A DNA stretch of 64,000 nucleotides from Dunaliella salina. Lineage: Eukaryota; Chlorophyta; Chlorophyceae; Chlamydomonadales; Dunaliellaceae. The position numbers were made by a program, and so were the translations under genes. The stretch lies in contig MU069437.1 of assembly GCA_002284615.2 (NCBI GenBank), positions 607,402-671,401 of the forward strand. Direction: 5' to 3'. Shown one piece after another: positions 10,700 through 21,937 of the stretch; the stretch's first letter is position 1, and each line of letters starts with the position of its first letter. Under the pieces are notes generated by a model that searched no databases, was not told the DNA's origin, and worked only from the letters and a program-made list of their open reading frames with translations.

Positions 10700-12450
10700 A
10701 TCTCTAGATCCCTCCTTTCAATCATCACTGGCTCCCAATGAATGAGGTATTGTGATAGTGAGTGTGCGGGTAAGGTAATTGTTTCTTTTCCTGCTTAGCA
10801 TTTGCCGGTTGAGGATGGCTTGGATATGAAATTCGTACTTAAGACAGTGTGTATGGCAGAAGGACCCTGGAACTGTGCATGCCTTTTTTAATGGTCTCTC
10901 AAATTTTTTAGCATTGATGGACTTTGTGTGCATTGTGGATGAACTGACCCCTGTGACTTCCTTGGGGCAGGTTAGGAATCTTGTGGGGTTGCGTTCAAGC
11001 TTTTTTGTGATCTGGGTTTCTGGAGTACCTTGCATTTGATGAGTGCTTTGCAAGGCTGAACTTGGTCGCTTGTTGCTGTGGCTGTCTTGGCTGGATGGAG
11101 CAGGTAGACTTTTTTGAGAGCTCCAGGACCAACCTAAGGGTGTATGCTGGGTGAGTCGGTGTAAATAAATTGCGACTTATTTGTCTGAGTTCTGGAGTTT
11201 TGTTTGGGTCGGCATCAGTGTTTGTAATGTGTGGTCAATTGTGGATTGGCTGAGATTGTTGCAGTTTGCAAGAGAAGCAAGCCTGTTGAGAGCGACAGTT
11301 AGCTTCTTCTTTATGGTGTTATGGTAGGAATTCATGGGCATTTAAGACACGAGTGTGCTCATGTGATAGAATAGAGGAGAAACTTTAAATGCCAGCTTCC
11401 ATGAGAGAATGTACGATGCAATTGATCAGTCTTGGGAGTTCACGGGTTTTTGGTGTCCAGAGGATGTTCGCTCTAGGTTGAAAGGTGTCAGTGAAGGGAA
11501 GTTGGCCTTGACATGTGAGTTTTAGGCTGCTTGCATGTATACTGATGCATTGTCGCGGTCATAGGTTGTATTTAAGCATTTGATTGAGGTACTTGGGAGT
11601 TTGACATTCGGGCCCTAGCAGACCATTGGCTTTGTTTTGTAAGTGAGCAGTTTGGCAGCATAATAGGAGGTTGGTGATTCTGCCGTGTCTTGACTTGTCG
11701 TTTAGATTGGTAGTGAGAGCAATAGGAGGTTGGTGATTCTGCCGTGTCTTGACTTGTCGTTTAGATTGGTGGTGAGAGCAACAGCGTTCCTGTAGTGATA
11801 TTTGACAGTCATAGATCCCAGGCCAAAATTTTGTTTATCTTCACGGTGGAGTGCTGTGCAGGCTTTCGACCATAGTCCAAATTTCCATTTGATGGTACAG
11901 AGAGTACAGAGGTGTCCCAGTGTTCCAAACTTGCTTGTGAGCATGGTGTGACGGGGAAGGCATAAGCTCTGCTAGGATGACAGCCGTGCGCAATATGTCT
12001 AGTGTTTGTTTGGGGCTAGCATATGACTGTTGAAGCCGTTGTAATTTGTCAGGGAAGTTTTGGGTCATACTCTACAGTTGGTGAAACCAGTTGAGGTAAA
12101 ATGCCTAGATAGCGGAAAGGTCCATCAGGGCGCATGAATTGGGCTGGTTGGCCTTGCACCAAAACTCTCTCAGTAAGGAAGTGTTGGGTATAATCTGACA
12201 TGTGTGTGTTGCCGCGCAGCTGTGTGCTCTCTTTGCTGTGCAGGATGCAGGTGACCTTGGTCTTGCTTCCAGAGATGATGAGGTGTGCCCAATCTGCATG
12301 CAGTGTAAGTTTCTTGGCTTGAAGCTGGAGTTTTTGGAATGTTTTCATTAGACAAATGAGGTCATCAGCAAAGGCCCCAGTACTCATTGTCTTTCTAGTT
12401 TTTCCTTGTGGTGAAGAAACGGAAGGGGTGCATGCATGTGTGTAACCCGG
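10700..12450 (-). pseudogene. Reverse transcriptase remnant of a Dualen/RandI-like element
   Basis: Best preserved at 12387-12049: FADDLICL (RT motif C, both Asp present), SGSKTKVTCILHS (motif D) and PFRYLGILPQ (motif E/thumb). Below 12050 the thumb and connection region continues with many stops and frameshifts to about 10720 (TITIPHSLGAS). The whole 10720-12030 stretch is repeated at 15620-17025. A 59-bp unit is tandemly duplicated at 11662-11779. The function in a live element would be target-primed synthesis of cDNA. Confidence 0.7.
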
Positions 12451-12465
12451 AGGCGTTCTAGTTTA

Positions 12466-12998
12466 TTAATCAATATTTAAACCTGGCATGTGAGCATGCA
12501 TGGGATTTAGGACAGGGTGGCTGCTGACATTCGTCAGCTTCCACTGTGTGGCTTCTTTCAAATATCCTTTCAGGCCCTGTAACCAGTCTTTGTTATGGTT
12601 GTTGAGATGAACTCGAGCTGCAGTCCAAACAGCAAAGATACGGAGGTCCCAGGTATGCTGAGGTAGATGTACCTCTTGGTTAGGGCAGGATTGAGGGGCA
12701 CTGTGACCAAGTTTTTTGCGAGGTATGGTGCTGAGGTTATAACAGAGGTGGGGGTAGGCAGTGACAAGTTTGGAGTAGGGGTTGGTTATCAATGATAACC
12801 AACCCCTACTCCAAACTTAACTTATCATGTCCTTCTTCCAAGCCGGAAGGAACATGAATGTAGCAGTGGCTTCTGTGTTGAGAATGGCAGAGTAAATAGC
12901 ATGTTGGAAAGCTTGGGTCATGATTCCCTCGTCATAAATGGTGGCAGACTAAGAAGCCTGAGAATTTGGATGAGAAGGCATTATGCATGGCACCAAAA
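12466..12998 (-). pseudogene. Family A connection-region fragment with internal palindrome
   Basis: Minus-strand coding remnants match A copies at 3933-4440 and 17560-17960: AMHNAFSSKFSGF, then ILNTEATATFMFLPAW, then after an inverted duplication ITNPYSKLVTAYPHL and HTWDLRIFAVW. It is joined at the 3' side to the reverse transcriptase remnant and at the 5' side to an A region continuing into a B RNase H, so the locus is a mosaic. Confidence 0.65.
12766..12818. repeat. 53-bp near-perfect palindrome inside a retroelement
   Basis: Arms 12766-12791 and 12793-12818 are 26-nt exact reverse complements around a single A. Both arms are the family A sequence that encodes ITNPYSKL; the uninterrupted A copies carry it once. 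So an inverted copy of 30-odd bp was added at this point, as a fold-back template switch would do. Confidence 0.9.
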
Positions 12999-12999
12999 A

Positions 13000-14720
13000 G
13001 AGTGCCTCGGGAGTGCGCACTCCAATAATTCTGGTATTGTGGGTTGTGGTCGAGTGGGGAAGCCATTTTTTTCTTGGGTTACCAAAGCCCATTTTGGAAG
13101 GGCAGTATGGATGCAAGTTGGAAGAGCTCGTGAAAAAGAGTCTTTGATCATCTTGCTGGGAAGTGTTCTGTATGAGAGCTGTTTGTTGTGACAGGTGCAG
13201 CAAGCCAAAAGAGGTGGAAGAATGGAGTTTCTGCCTGGTTAAGTGAGGTGTCAACTTCATTAGGCAACATAGCTGCTTGAAGTGCAAGAGCATCTGCGCC
13301 TTCATCGCCAAGGATGCCACTTGTGATTTTACCTTGCAGAAGTGTACAGGGCCCTCTGTAGCACAAATGCAAGTTATGATGTCTTTGAGCAATGGTGTGT
13401 GTTAGTGCGTGAGCGTATCCATGGTTTGAGGATCAGGTTTCTAATCTGATTCAGTGCTAAAGAACTGTCAGTCGCAATTGAAGTGTGCCCTTGCTGTAGA
13501 AGTATCAGAATTACAGCAAGCTCTGCTCTGTTTATTGTTTACGTGGGTCCATGTCTTTTAGGACCTATTGTGCAGGTGATAGGTTCAGAGGAGAAGAAAA
13601 TTTATTAAGGACGAAAAAGGATGATCCGGCCTGCTGTGTATTTCTGTTATCTGATTTTATGACACTGTCATCTGTAATTTTTAGGTGTCACCAGTCTGGG
13701 ATCTTTGGTTGTAGGGGCTGCAGGTATGATTGTATGTAAGGTCTGATGGTCTTTTGATGGCTCAGACTTCCAAAAAGTTGTGCGTGTCATGATGCAAAAG
13801 TGCAAATCTTTTCCTCCATGTGCTAGGTGCTTTAAAACAAAGGGGAGTGTTTCGTTCCTTTGCAATCTGTTGACTGCTTCTGTGGTACCATTTCCCTTCG
13901 GGAATTTCACGTTGTAAATTCTAGAGCCATTTTGGTTTATTAAGGAAGAGGCTTTGCTTTCCTTAATTGTTCCAAAAGGCAATTAGCTGCATGCGTCTCA
14001 CATTTGTTCCAGGAGGAGCGAGAGAAAGAAGGTAGGCCTGGGATTGTTGGAATATTCCCGAGGAAAACTTGGCAAGAACTGTGGCATGGTCAGGGTAGCA
14101 AGCGAACCAGCGCATGTATCCTTTCTTGGTCCATCCCATCTGGCTGGGGAGGAGCATGAAGGCAACAGTTGGGGTAGTAGTGCAAGCGATTGAAGACAGG
14201 GCATGCATGACAAGGTAGTAGATGAATTCGTCATCATAGGCAGGGTGGCAAAAGGAGAAACCTGCAAATTTGGTTCCGGACATATCAGTTTTGGCCCCAA
14301 GCACTCTGTCACGAGCAAAAGGACTCCAGTACGCTTTGAAGTGTGTGTGTCATAGTCAAGGGGGTTTGCAAGTTTTTCCTTGCGTAATCAGCGCATGGCA
14401 CGTGAGGGCTCTCAGAATGTGAATTGGTGTGAGCAGAAAGTTGGATTCTTTTATTTTCTGATTGCCTTTCCAAGGTGCAACATGTACCTGTGTAGAGGGC
14501 CCATAATTTCTTTTGCTCTATTTTGAACAGGGGGCTGAATGGAGGCATGGAGATCAGCTTGTCTGGCTGCACTGTGTGCTTGAAGCAGGAGATGTAGGCA
14601 GTGGGAGGTGACAATCCCTGCGCATTTTCCTCTGATGTCATAAGTACATGCAGCTTGAGTGGTTGTTTCCAGAGGAATTTTTGGTGGTTCATCAGTCTAG
14701 GTCGAATCCCCGATATCAAT
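13000..14720 (-). pseudogene. Family B fragment (connection region and decayed RNase H) joined to family A
   Basis: From 14720 down: PLFKIEQKKLWALYTGTC, KFAGFSFCHPAYDDEF (about 14260), HALSSIACTTTPTVAFMLL, QMGWTKKGYMRWFACYP, then a decayed RNase H with ATDSSSALNQI (about 13480) and VKSQVASLAMKAQM in a shifted frame (about 13320). Near 13150 the match switches from B to the part of A just upstream of 12998. Many stops. Confidence 0.65.
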
Positions 14721-15330
14721 TGAGAAGTGCAGGGGGGTGCGGGGGGAACAGGGAGGACTCAGCGCCAGCCACAGCCACTCCACCCACATTCAAGGCCCGT
14801 GACCCCAGCCAGCTCCTCCCAGATCAGAGACACATCCACCTTGTAGAAGTCAAATACTGTAAAGACACCCGACCCAACAGCCAGCTTGAGGCCTCCAAGC
14901 AGCAGCAACGCGACCTTTGCCGTCATCATTCTGGGGCCTCAGCTCAAGTCACCCTCCATACTATCCAGTTAGGTGTGGGAGGAGTCATCTACATCCCGCA
15001 CACATTGGAGCCTCTTAAGGAGCTTGGTCTCGACACCTACAAGGCCACCAAGCTTGTTCAGAAGCTTCATGCGCAGACTATCTTGTATGCTTACAAAATT
15101 GCCAGCACTGGACGCGCTCTTGAGAAAACCTTTTTCAACTCTCAACAAGTTCAGGCACGGGATGATGCTAGTAACCCACCTGATCCCTACTGACTTCTTC
15201 CTTCCGCTTTCTCTGGGTGAAGAGGATACACAGTGCCTTGGCCCTAGGTATCCCCTTTTCCTTAATTGATGTTGGGAGTGTTTTCACTGCCTGCGTAGTT
15301 TTTTATTATCTTCTTTTCTCATAAAGAGCC
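14721..15330 (+). pseudogene. Family C retrotransposon 3' end: endonuclease-like domain and hairpin tail
   Basis: Frame 14740-15193 encodes RHIHLVEVKYCKDTRP, then QVTLHTIQLGVGGVIYIPHT, ELGLDTYKATKL and ending NPPDPY. The EVK triplet aligns with EIK of family A, the E-x-K part of a PD-(D/E)xK nuclease. The 3' UTR (ACTTCTTCC, GCCTTGGCCCTAGGTA) is followed by CCTTAATTGATG and a hairpin in which the inner stem is AGTG/CACT in place of AGAG/CTCT. 5' truncated near 14720. Other C copies: 49020-50000 and 57153-57345. Confidence 0.75.
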
Positions 15331-15605
15331 GTGATCCCCCTCCACCAAAAGAAATGGGTCAAGACAGGCTAATGTGGAATTGGAGTTTACCAGAAGTACA
15401 TGGCTCTAGAACCTGGCTGTACACCCACATGTGGGAAGTACTCTTGTTTTTGATGGCGCGACGTGTGGAAACAAGTTTGTGGGTTTATTGAACAGGATGG
15501 GCATGAAGTTGTTTAACAAGCTTAGTGGCACGTTGGTGATCCAGTCCCAGATGCTTGGATTGCATCAGGGTATGCTCAGTATAAATAGTTCAGTTACCTT
15601 TATCC
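15331..15605 (-). mobile_element. Family A 3' end fragment
   Basis: The minus strand reads IYTEHTLMQSKHLGLDH, ATKLVKQLHAHPVQ, HKLVSTRRAIKNK, then the A 3' UTR start up to GGTGGAGGGGGATCACGG. Contains one stop in the coding part. It meets the plus-strand C tail end to end. Confidence 0.65.
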
Positions 15606-17025
15606 GTGGGGGTTCCAAGGACCGGGGAACCCTCTTTTTGGCTTCTTGGGAAGGTTTCAAGGTGAGCTATCTTGATTCCTGGTTCATGAAGAATTGGCAA
15701 AGCCCATTCTTCAATAATCATTGGCTCCCAAAGACCCAAGTATTGTGATTGTGAGTGTGCGAGTGAGGAAAGAAAGAAAAAAAGAAAAGAAAAGAAAAGG
15801 AAGACTACTTAGGCAGAGAAACTTCCCTACATCAATTAAGGAAAAGGAGAGTGAGGAACCTTTCCTTTTTCTGCTTAGCATTTGCTAGATAAGAATGGCT
15901 TGAATTTGAAAGCGTATTTGAAGGCGGCGTACGTGGCAGAAGGACCCTTAAGCTGTGCATGCCTCTTTTTATTAAGTTTTCTGCATTGATGAAGTTTGTG
16001 CTTACAATGTGTGGATTGACCTTTGTGGCTTCAGTGGGACTAGTAAGGAACCTTGTGGAGTTGTGTTCATGCCTTTTTGTGGTTTGTGTTTCTGGAGTGG
16101 ATTGCACGTGACGTGGGCTTGGCTGGGCAGAGTCCAGTCGTTTGTTGCTGTGGTTGTCTTGATTGGATGGAACAGACAGGCACTGTTGTGAGGTCCACTG
16201 GCAGGACCGTCCTGAGGGTGTATGCTGGGTGAGTAGGTTTAGAGAGGTATGATTTATTTGTCTGAGTTCTGGAGGTTTGTTTGGGTTGGCATTAGTGTTT
16301 GTAAAAATATGAACAATAGTGGATTGACTAAGATTATTGCAGTTTGCTAGAGAAGCAAGCCTACTGAGAGCGACAGTCTGCTTCTTCTTCATCTTATGAT
16401 GGTAGGAATTCAGACTTTGGCATCTAAGAAGTGCGTGTGCCCATCAGAAAGGATAGAAAAGGAACCGGAAATGCCAGCCTCCGTAAGAGGGTGTACAATG
16501 CGGGCAATCAGTCTTGGGAGTGCCCATAGCATGTTTGCTATAGCTTAAAAGGTGTCAGTGAAGGGGAGTTGGCATTGATATGTGAGATTTAAGCTACTTG
16601 CATGTGTACTGATGCATTGTTGCGTTGTATTGAAGTATGTAATTTTTTTTTTGATTTTTGAAAGCGAGGGCCTAATAGGCCATTGGTTATGTTTTGTATA
16701 TGTGCAGCCTGGTAGCATAATAATAGGTTGGTGATTCTGCCGTTTCTTGACTTTTCATCTAGGCTTGTGGTAGAGCATCAGCATTTCTGTAGTGGTATTC
16801 GACTGTCAAAGATGTCACCCTAGGCCAAAATTCTGCTTGTCTTAATGAAGAAGGGCTGTACAGCCTAAATTTCCTTTCCTTTTGATGGTAGAAAGTACAG
16901 AGGTGCCCCAGTGTTCCAAATTTGCCTGTGAGCATGGTGTTACCAGAAAGGCATAAGCTATGCTAGGTATGACAGCAGTGCGCAATGTATCTAGTGTTTG
17001 TTTGGGGCTAGCATATGACTGTTCA
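15606..17025 (-). pseudogene. Second copy of the reverse transcriptase thumb/connection region
   Basis: Collinear with 10720-12030 on the same strand, ending at GCTAGCATATGACTGTT where the other copy carries on into the catalytic part. A 186-codon frame at 15832-16392 is open but has no recognisable motif. Interrupted at 15769-15848 by a tiny hairpin-tail insertion. Confidence 0.6.
15769..15848 (-). mobile_element. 80-bp solo retro-insertion made only of the 3' hairpin and tail
   Basis: On the minus strand the insert reads CTCCTTTTCCTTAATTGATG, the hairpin, and a pyrimidine tail of about 35 nt. It is flanked by GAGTGAGG at 15761-15768 and 15849-15856. The collinear copy near 10770 lacks the insert and has one GGGTAAGG, which is the empty site. 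An extremely 5'-truncated retrotransposition product. Confidence 0.8.
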
Positions 17026-17555
17026 AGTAATATGCTTGTGATTTTGGATAAGGTCCATGTGTTCAGAAATAACAGCTTTTACGTAAAAGAAGCTATCAGT
17101 CAAAACGCACGACTGCTTAGGCTTTGACTTAAAAAAGCAGTAATAAGGTTTAAATGTTGAGAAAAAGGTACATTTAGTGTAGGAGTAACAATGCAGCGTT
17201 CACGGAATAAGGAGCAAATAAAACGGTATGTATCATGATTCTTGGTTTGAAGGAAACAGAGACATCCTCAGCACGAGCTAGAGAAAATGGATAGAGCCTG
17301 ATTCACCTGAAGGTACCCTGTGCAAGATATCCAGAAAAACATGTTCAAACTTCCTCCTTTGAGTCAGCACATGAAGTTGTAAGAGCACAGATAAAATGGC
17401 ATGTTTTTCATCTGGTAAGCCCTCTGAGCACGAATCACTGTGGGGTGCATGCACATTCCAATGACAAGTCTCAAGTTTCAAAGAGTTCAAATAGACTGGT
17501 TGAGCCTCCAGCCTTTGCGCGCTCTTTTTTTCTCCGTTTACATTGTTCATCCTTG
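17026..17555. other. no gene recognised
   Basis: About 530 bp without a recognisable gene. A 152-codon minus-strand frame (17278-17736) is open but overlaps the family A coding frame on the other strand at one end and shows no domain, so I do not call it. Confidence 0.5.
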
Positions 17556-17973
17556 GGACAGTAATCTCAACACAGAAGCCACTGCTATATCCATGTTTTT
17601 CCCGGCTTGGAATAAGAACATGATATCCAACCCCTATTCCAAACTTTTCACTGCCTACCTCCACCTCAGTCAAGAACTTGGAACCATACCTCGCAAAAAT
17701 CTTAGTTAAAGTGCCCCTCAATCCTGCCCTAAGCAAGAGGTACCTTTACCTAAGCATACCTGGGACCTTCGTATCTTTGCTGTTTGGAACACTGCAGCTC
17801 GAGTCCATCTCAACAACCATAACGAAGACTGGCTACAGGGCCTGAAAGAAAATTTGAAAGAAGCCACAGAGTGGAAGCTCAAGAGTGTCAGCAGCCACCC
17901 TGTCCTAACCTCCATCCATGCCCACATGTCAGATTTCAATAAACTGGAACACCTCCCATTTGACAAGCAACAC

Positions 17974-19197
17974 CGTCGGAAAGTTATGTTTTACATGAAT
18001 CCTGCTTGAAGGCAGTTGAATCCCGTTTGAATCAAACGGATTTCAAGCCGCCGCTTGAATCTACAACCCTATCAGTTGAAATGCGTTTGAATCAAATGGG
18101 TTTCAAGCTGCTGCTTGAATCTCTGAACCTGTCCGCTGAAATATGCTTGAATCAAATGCATTTCAAGCCGCCGCTTGAATCTACAAACTTGTCAGCTGAA
18201 ATGCGCTTGAATCAAGCGGTATTCAAAGGGCATTCACATGGCATTCAAATGTGCCATTTGATTCAGCAGGATTTCTGCTTGATTGCCATTTGAATCAATT
18301 GTGTTTCATGAGCTCCCATGAGGACGGGCAAGGTCAAGGGACATGAGGAAGNGAAGCATTCAATTCAAGTTGAATCCCATTTGAATAATACTTTGAATCA
18401 AGCGGCATTCAAACAGCATTCAAACGGNATTCAAATGTGCCATTTGATTCAGCAGGATTTGTGCTTGATTGCCATCTGAATCAATGGTGTTTCATGAGCT
18501 CCCATGAGGATGGGCAAGGTCAAGGAGTGTGAGGAAGCGGGGCATTGAATCCTATTTGAAAGTAATTTGAATCTCCTAGAAATCCAGTTGAATTGCCTTT
18601 GAATCAATTGGTATCAAAAGGATGTGCTTTGCAAGGCTTTAAAATGTGTACAAGGTACACATGGTGTACAAGGTAACAATGATTGTTATGATTTTTTACA
18701 TTCTTTGTTATTATCATTAAATTTTTTTGATATTATTATATATATGGTTAGAAACGCAAGCAAAACACTTATCTTGTGTTGAGAACAATTGAAGAAGTGC
18801 ATGTGAGCTAGGTTGCGCGTGTTCGAATCCTCGCTGCTGCGGTTTTATAATATGACACACGCATTGAATATATTTGAATGGCGTTTGAATCAAATGGGGC
18901 ACGTTTGAATGGCGTTTGAATCAAACGGGGCACGCTTGAAACAGACGGGGCACACGGTTGAATGACGTTTGAATCAAACGGGGAGCACACATTGAACGAA
19001 TTTGAATGGCGTTTAAATCAAACGGGGTCCTGCCATGCTTAATTCAAAAGCACACCATTGAAACCCGTTTGAATCACGTTTGAACGCCATTTGAATATTA
19101 CTTTGAATCAAACGCTTTCAAACGGTGCATTCAAACGCGTTCAAACGGACTTCTCGTTTGAATCAAACGGGCTTTTGCCTTTAACAACTTTCCGACG
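17974..19197. mobile_element. 1,224-bp TIR element rich in TTTGAATCAAACGG repeats
   Basis: Ends are CGTCGGAAAGTT (17974-17985) and its exact complement AACTTTCCGACG (19186-19197), flanked by AC/AC; removing the element and one AC restores family A as at 4457. The interior is almost all variants of CGTTTGAATCAAACGG in both orientations, a ~100-bp direct repeat (about 18238-18345 and 18428-18535), and a 60-bp tandem array. No transposase. The AAACGG core is also the known binding word of the maize Ac transposase, but hAT elements make 8-bp duplications, so superfamily is left open. N at 18352 and 18428. Confidence 0.85.
18008..18225. repeat. 60-bp tandem repeat, about 3.5 units
   Basis: Units begin about every 60 bp with a GTTGAA/GCTGAA word followed by TTTGAATCAAA variants and CTTGAATCT. 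The period is a multiple of three, so a 95-codon open frame with a 20-residue repeat (RLNQ..FK..LES) appears; I regard this as a by-product. Confidence 0.75.
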
Positions 19198-20879
19198 ACG
19201 TCTCCAAGCAGCTTAGTTATCCACACATGAGTACCCAAGGTACAGACTTGATGCCCAGCCAATCCAGTACTCTCCTAACTCTTAAACTTGCTGACTGGAA
19301 GACATGGGCATACACAGATGGCAGCTGCCTTGTCCATAACGGTAAGCAAGGAATTGGAGCAGGCGTCTACTGCCTGTCCACTGACAGCAAGAACTTTGTA
19401 GAACCAAATGGTGCCGGGATTACTGAAACCATTACTATAGCTGAATTAGTAGCAATTGCTGCTGCTATCATCACCAAATATGCAAATATTGCATCCGACA
19501 GCCTCACCTCTTCCATCCAAATGCGTAAACAGCTCCTCTATCCTGAAAGACGTCTGATGCATGTCTAAGGAGACGTCCTTCAAATGATTTCAACGCTCAT
19601 TAGAGACTTGCATACCAATTTGGATTTAAAAAATAAAGTCCCATGCTAGCATCGCTGGAAAATAATGTGCAGATGCCATTGCAAAGCATCAGGCAAAGCA
19701 AACCCAGAACATTGTGGAAGACACCGAGATCCCTGGTGCAGGTCCTGGTGGAAATTCATTGACGAATATTTTTTGGTTAGCCAAGGAAAAAAGAGTGCAT
19801 GCTGCAGGCACATCTATGGGTCCACCACCCATCCACAAGCTCACCTATCTCCCCAATCTTCAAGATGCTCTCAAATCCGACACGCATTCTAAACACAAGC
19901 TTGNATATGCCAATGCCACTACTCTTACTATAAAAAACTTATCACCGCAAGTAGATAAAAAAATCAGCAATGCCTTCAGGAATATGCCCAACATTTCTGT
20001 ACCCATGAAGCGTACCTTCTTGCAGTACCGCACAGGCACCCTCTACAACCAAAAAACATGCAGTACGTTTTAAAAGGTCAACTGATCCATCTTGCCTCCT
20101 CCCAGGCTGCCATCATTTGGACAGCGCATTACACATGCTCTCAGGCTGCCAAAACCATATCATCTCCAACATGAAAACCGGACGCCATAACATTGCAGGC
20201 AGAATGATTGCAAAAGCCTTCAGCAAATGCCCTGTAGGGGCAGGCCTTGTATTCACAGACATAGGAAGCGATTTTAAGCTTGCCCAACACAACCTCCAAC
20301 TCCCTACACATGCCTCAAACAGAACTTTACCTGCTTACTTCTTCCCTCTCAATCTTCCAGTGAGGAAAAGACTCAATTCCAGTCGCCCAGATGCTGTTTT
20401 TATCACCCCTTGCAATGGCAATCATACTTCAAACGGTGTTTCTCCTACCCATTCCCATCACGCTTTGCGGAGCTCCCCACGGAGGGCCACCAGAACAAGC
20501 CGGACGAGGCAACCCCGTGGACTTCATGCAAATGAACGCCATGTGCACCTAATAGAAATCAAGTTCTGTGAAGACACAAGGCCAGAGCATCAGCTCAACG
20601 CGGCAAAGCAGCAGCATGCACACCTTTGTAAACTTATAAGCGCTGAAGCCGTTACAACTCACCGTATTATCCTGGGTGTAGGTGGAACTATTTACACTGA
20701 GCATACCCTGAAGCAATTCAGACAACTAGGATTGGATCACCAGCGTGCCACGAAGCTTGCTCAACAGCTTCGTAACCATTCTGTTCAATATGCCCACAAA
20801 CTAGTCTCCACACGCCGCGCTATTGAAAACAAGAGTTCTCCCACAGCTAGGTTCTAGGGCTAAGTGCTTCTAGTAACCC

Positions 20880-21235
20880 TCCAGACCCGCATAAGCTTTC
20901 TCTTTTCACACCTTGGGGCGGAAAGGGCTCACGGCTCTTTTCTTGAGCCAATGTGTCTCCTTTTCCTTAATTGATGTAGAGAGAGTTCCTCTGCTTACGC
21001 AGTTTCTATTTCTACTTTTCTTTCCCCTAGGACGGGGCTAAATGAACAGAAACGGTGCTGGGAGAAAGAAAGGTGCCTCGAGGAACTCTCCAGATCCTCA
21101 CTAGCCTGCTCTGTCCCACGTTGTGGTGGAGGACTCACAACCCTTTATGAGTCAAAGTGCCTCCTTTTCTTCAATTAATGTAGGGAGAGTGCTAGTTTCT
21201 CTGCCTTCATAATTTTTCTTTTTCTCTTTGTGCTA
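20880..21235 (+). repeat. Two 3' hairpin tails after family A copy 2
   Basis: First module 20890-21035, second 21075-21225. Both carry a GGTGGAG / GGCGGAAAGGGCTCAC start, CCTTAATTGATGTAG or a CAATTAATGTAG variant, the hairpin (the second has a longer loop), and a T/C-rich tail. Confidence 0.65.
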
Positions 21236-21279
21236 CCCTTCAAGGCTTGTGACGAAAACCGGACGCATTGTCTGCATGA

Positions 21280-21280
<1 letters not shown>

Positions 21281-21348
<68 letters not shown>
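21281..21348. repeat. (TG)34 microsatellite
   Basis: 68 bp of uninterrupted TG, directly 5' of the histone cluster. Confidence 0.98.
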
Positions 21349-21349
<1 letters not shown>

Positions 21350-21439
21350 AATAGCAGGTATGTTCCATGCATGCTATACAAACCAATTGGTTAGCTAGAG
21401 GTTCTCCTCATATGTCCTTTGCACACAACCGTCGCAGGT

Positions 21440-21455
21440 GGTGTTGAAAAACACC
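21440..21455 (-). terminator. Histone H2B 3' palindrome
   Basis: GGTGTTTTTCAACACC on the minus strand, 113 bp past the H2B stop. A 6-bp stem (GGTGTT/AACACC) with a short loop. The same element follows all four histone genes here and is the volvocine histone 3' processing signal. Confidence 0.9.
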
Positions 21456-21568
21456 GTTTGTTGCTGTTGGTTGGTGCACAGCAGGCAGCCCAGCCATCCT
21501 CCCTCACTGGAGTTCAGCTGCTTGCCCTCATCACCATGGTGGGCCATCTATGCTGCTGCTGCTGCTGC

Positions 21569-21937
21569 TCAGGCGCTGGTGAACTTGGTGACAGACTTGG
21601 TGCCCTCGGACACGGCGTGCTTGGCCAGCTCGCCGGGCAGCACCAGGCGCACGGCGGTCTGGATCTCGCGGCTGGTCACGGTGGGCTTCTTGTTGTAGCG
21701 CGCCAGGCGGGAGGCCTCCGTGCCTATCTTGTCGAAGATGTCGTTGACGAAGGAGTTGAGGATGGAGATGGCCTTGGAGGAGATGCCGGTGTCCGGGTGA
21801 ACCTGCTTCAGCACCTTGTAGATGTACAGCTTGTAGCTCTCCACTTTGGCCACCTTCTTCTTCTTCTTGCCGTCGGGTCCGGCCTTGGCGGGGGCGGCCT
21901 TTTTGGCGGGGGCCTTCTCAGCTGCCTTGGGAGCCAT
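21569..21937 (-). CDS. H2B: Histone H2B
   Basis: 122 residues, intronless. A Lys/Ala/Pro-rich tail (residues 1-28) is followed by the H2B fold with [44 protein letters not shown] and ends [15 protein letters not shown], which is the canonical H2B C-terminus with the ubiquitylatable Lys. Pairs with H2A in the nucleosome. Codon use is strongly GC-biased, unlike the surrounding repeats. The start is the only Met giving a normal H2B N-terminus ([10 protein letters not shown]). Divergent from H2A over a 271-bp spacer; no polyadenylation signal is needed because of the 3' palindrome, consistent with S-phase expression. Confidence 0.98.
   Translation of the reverse strand: MAPKAAEKAPAKKAAPAKAGPDGKKKKKVAKVESYKLYIYKVLKQVHPDTGISSKAISILNSFVNDIFDKIGTEASRLARYNKKPTVTSREIQTAVRLVLPGELAKHAVSEGTKSVTKFTSA

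Larger units (their letters stand above)
17556..20870 (+). pseudogene. Family A retrotransposon copy 2, split by a TIR element
   Basis: Left part 17556-17973 (NTEATAISMFFPAWNKNM to FDKQH), right part from 19198 (VSKQL onward). RNase H at 19227-19670 has TDGS, IAELVAI and ASDS but then a stop and frameshifts before the last Asp. The zinc finger C-x4-C-x7-H-x4-C is at about 20085-20142 and the endonuclease-like domain with RPD (about 20386) and EIK (about 20558) is in one open frame to 20857. A one-base insertion in an A run near 20046 breaks the frame before the finger. Followed by two hairpin tails. This copy defines the empty site for the OPR insert of copy 1. Confidence 0.8.

Noticed and set aside
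17278..17736. 152-codon minus-strand open frame
   Set aside because: Its upper end is antisense to family A coding sequence and no domain is visible.
17974..19197. Assignment of the TIR element to hAT because of AAACGG words
   Set aside because: hAT elements make 8-bp target duplications; only AC/AC is present here.
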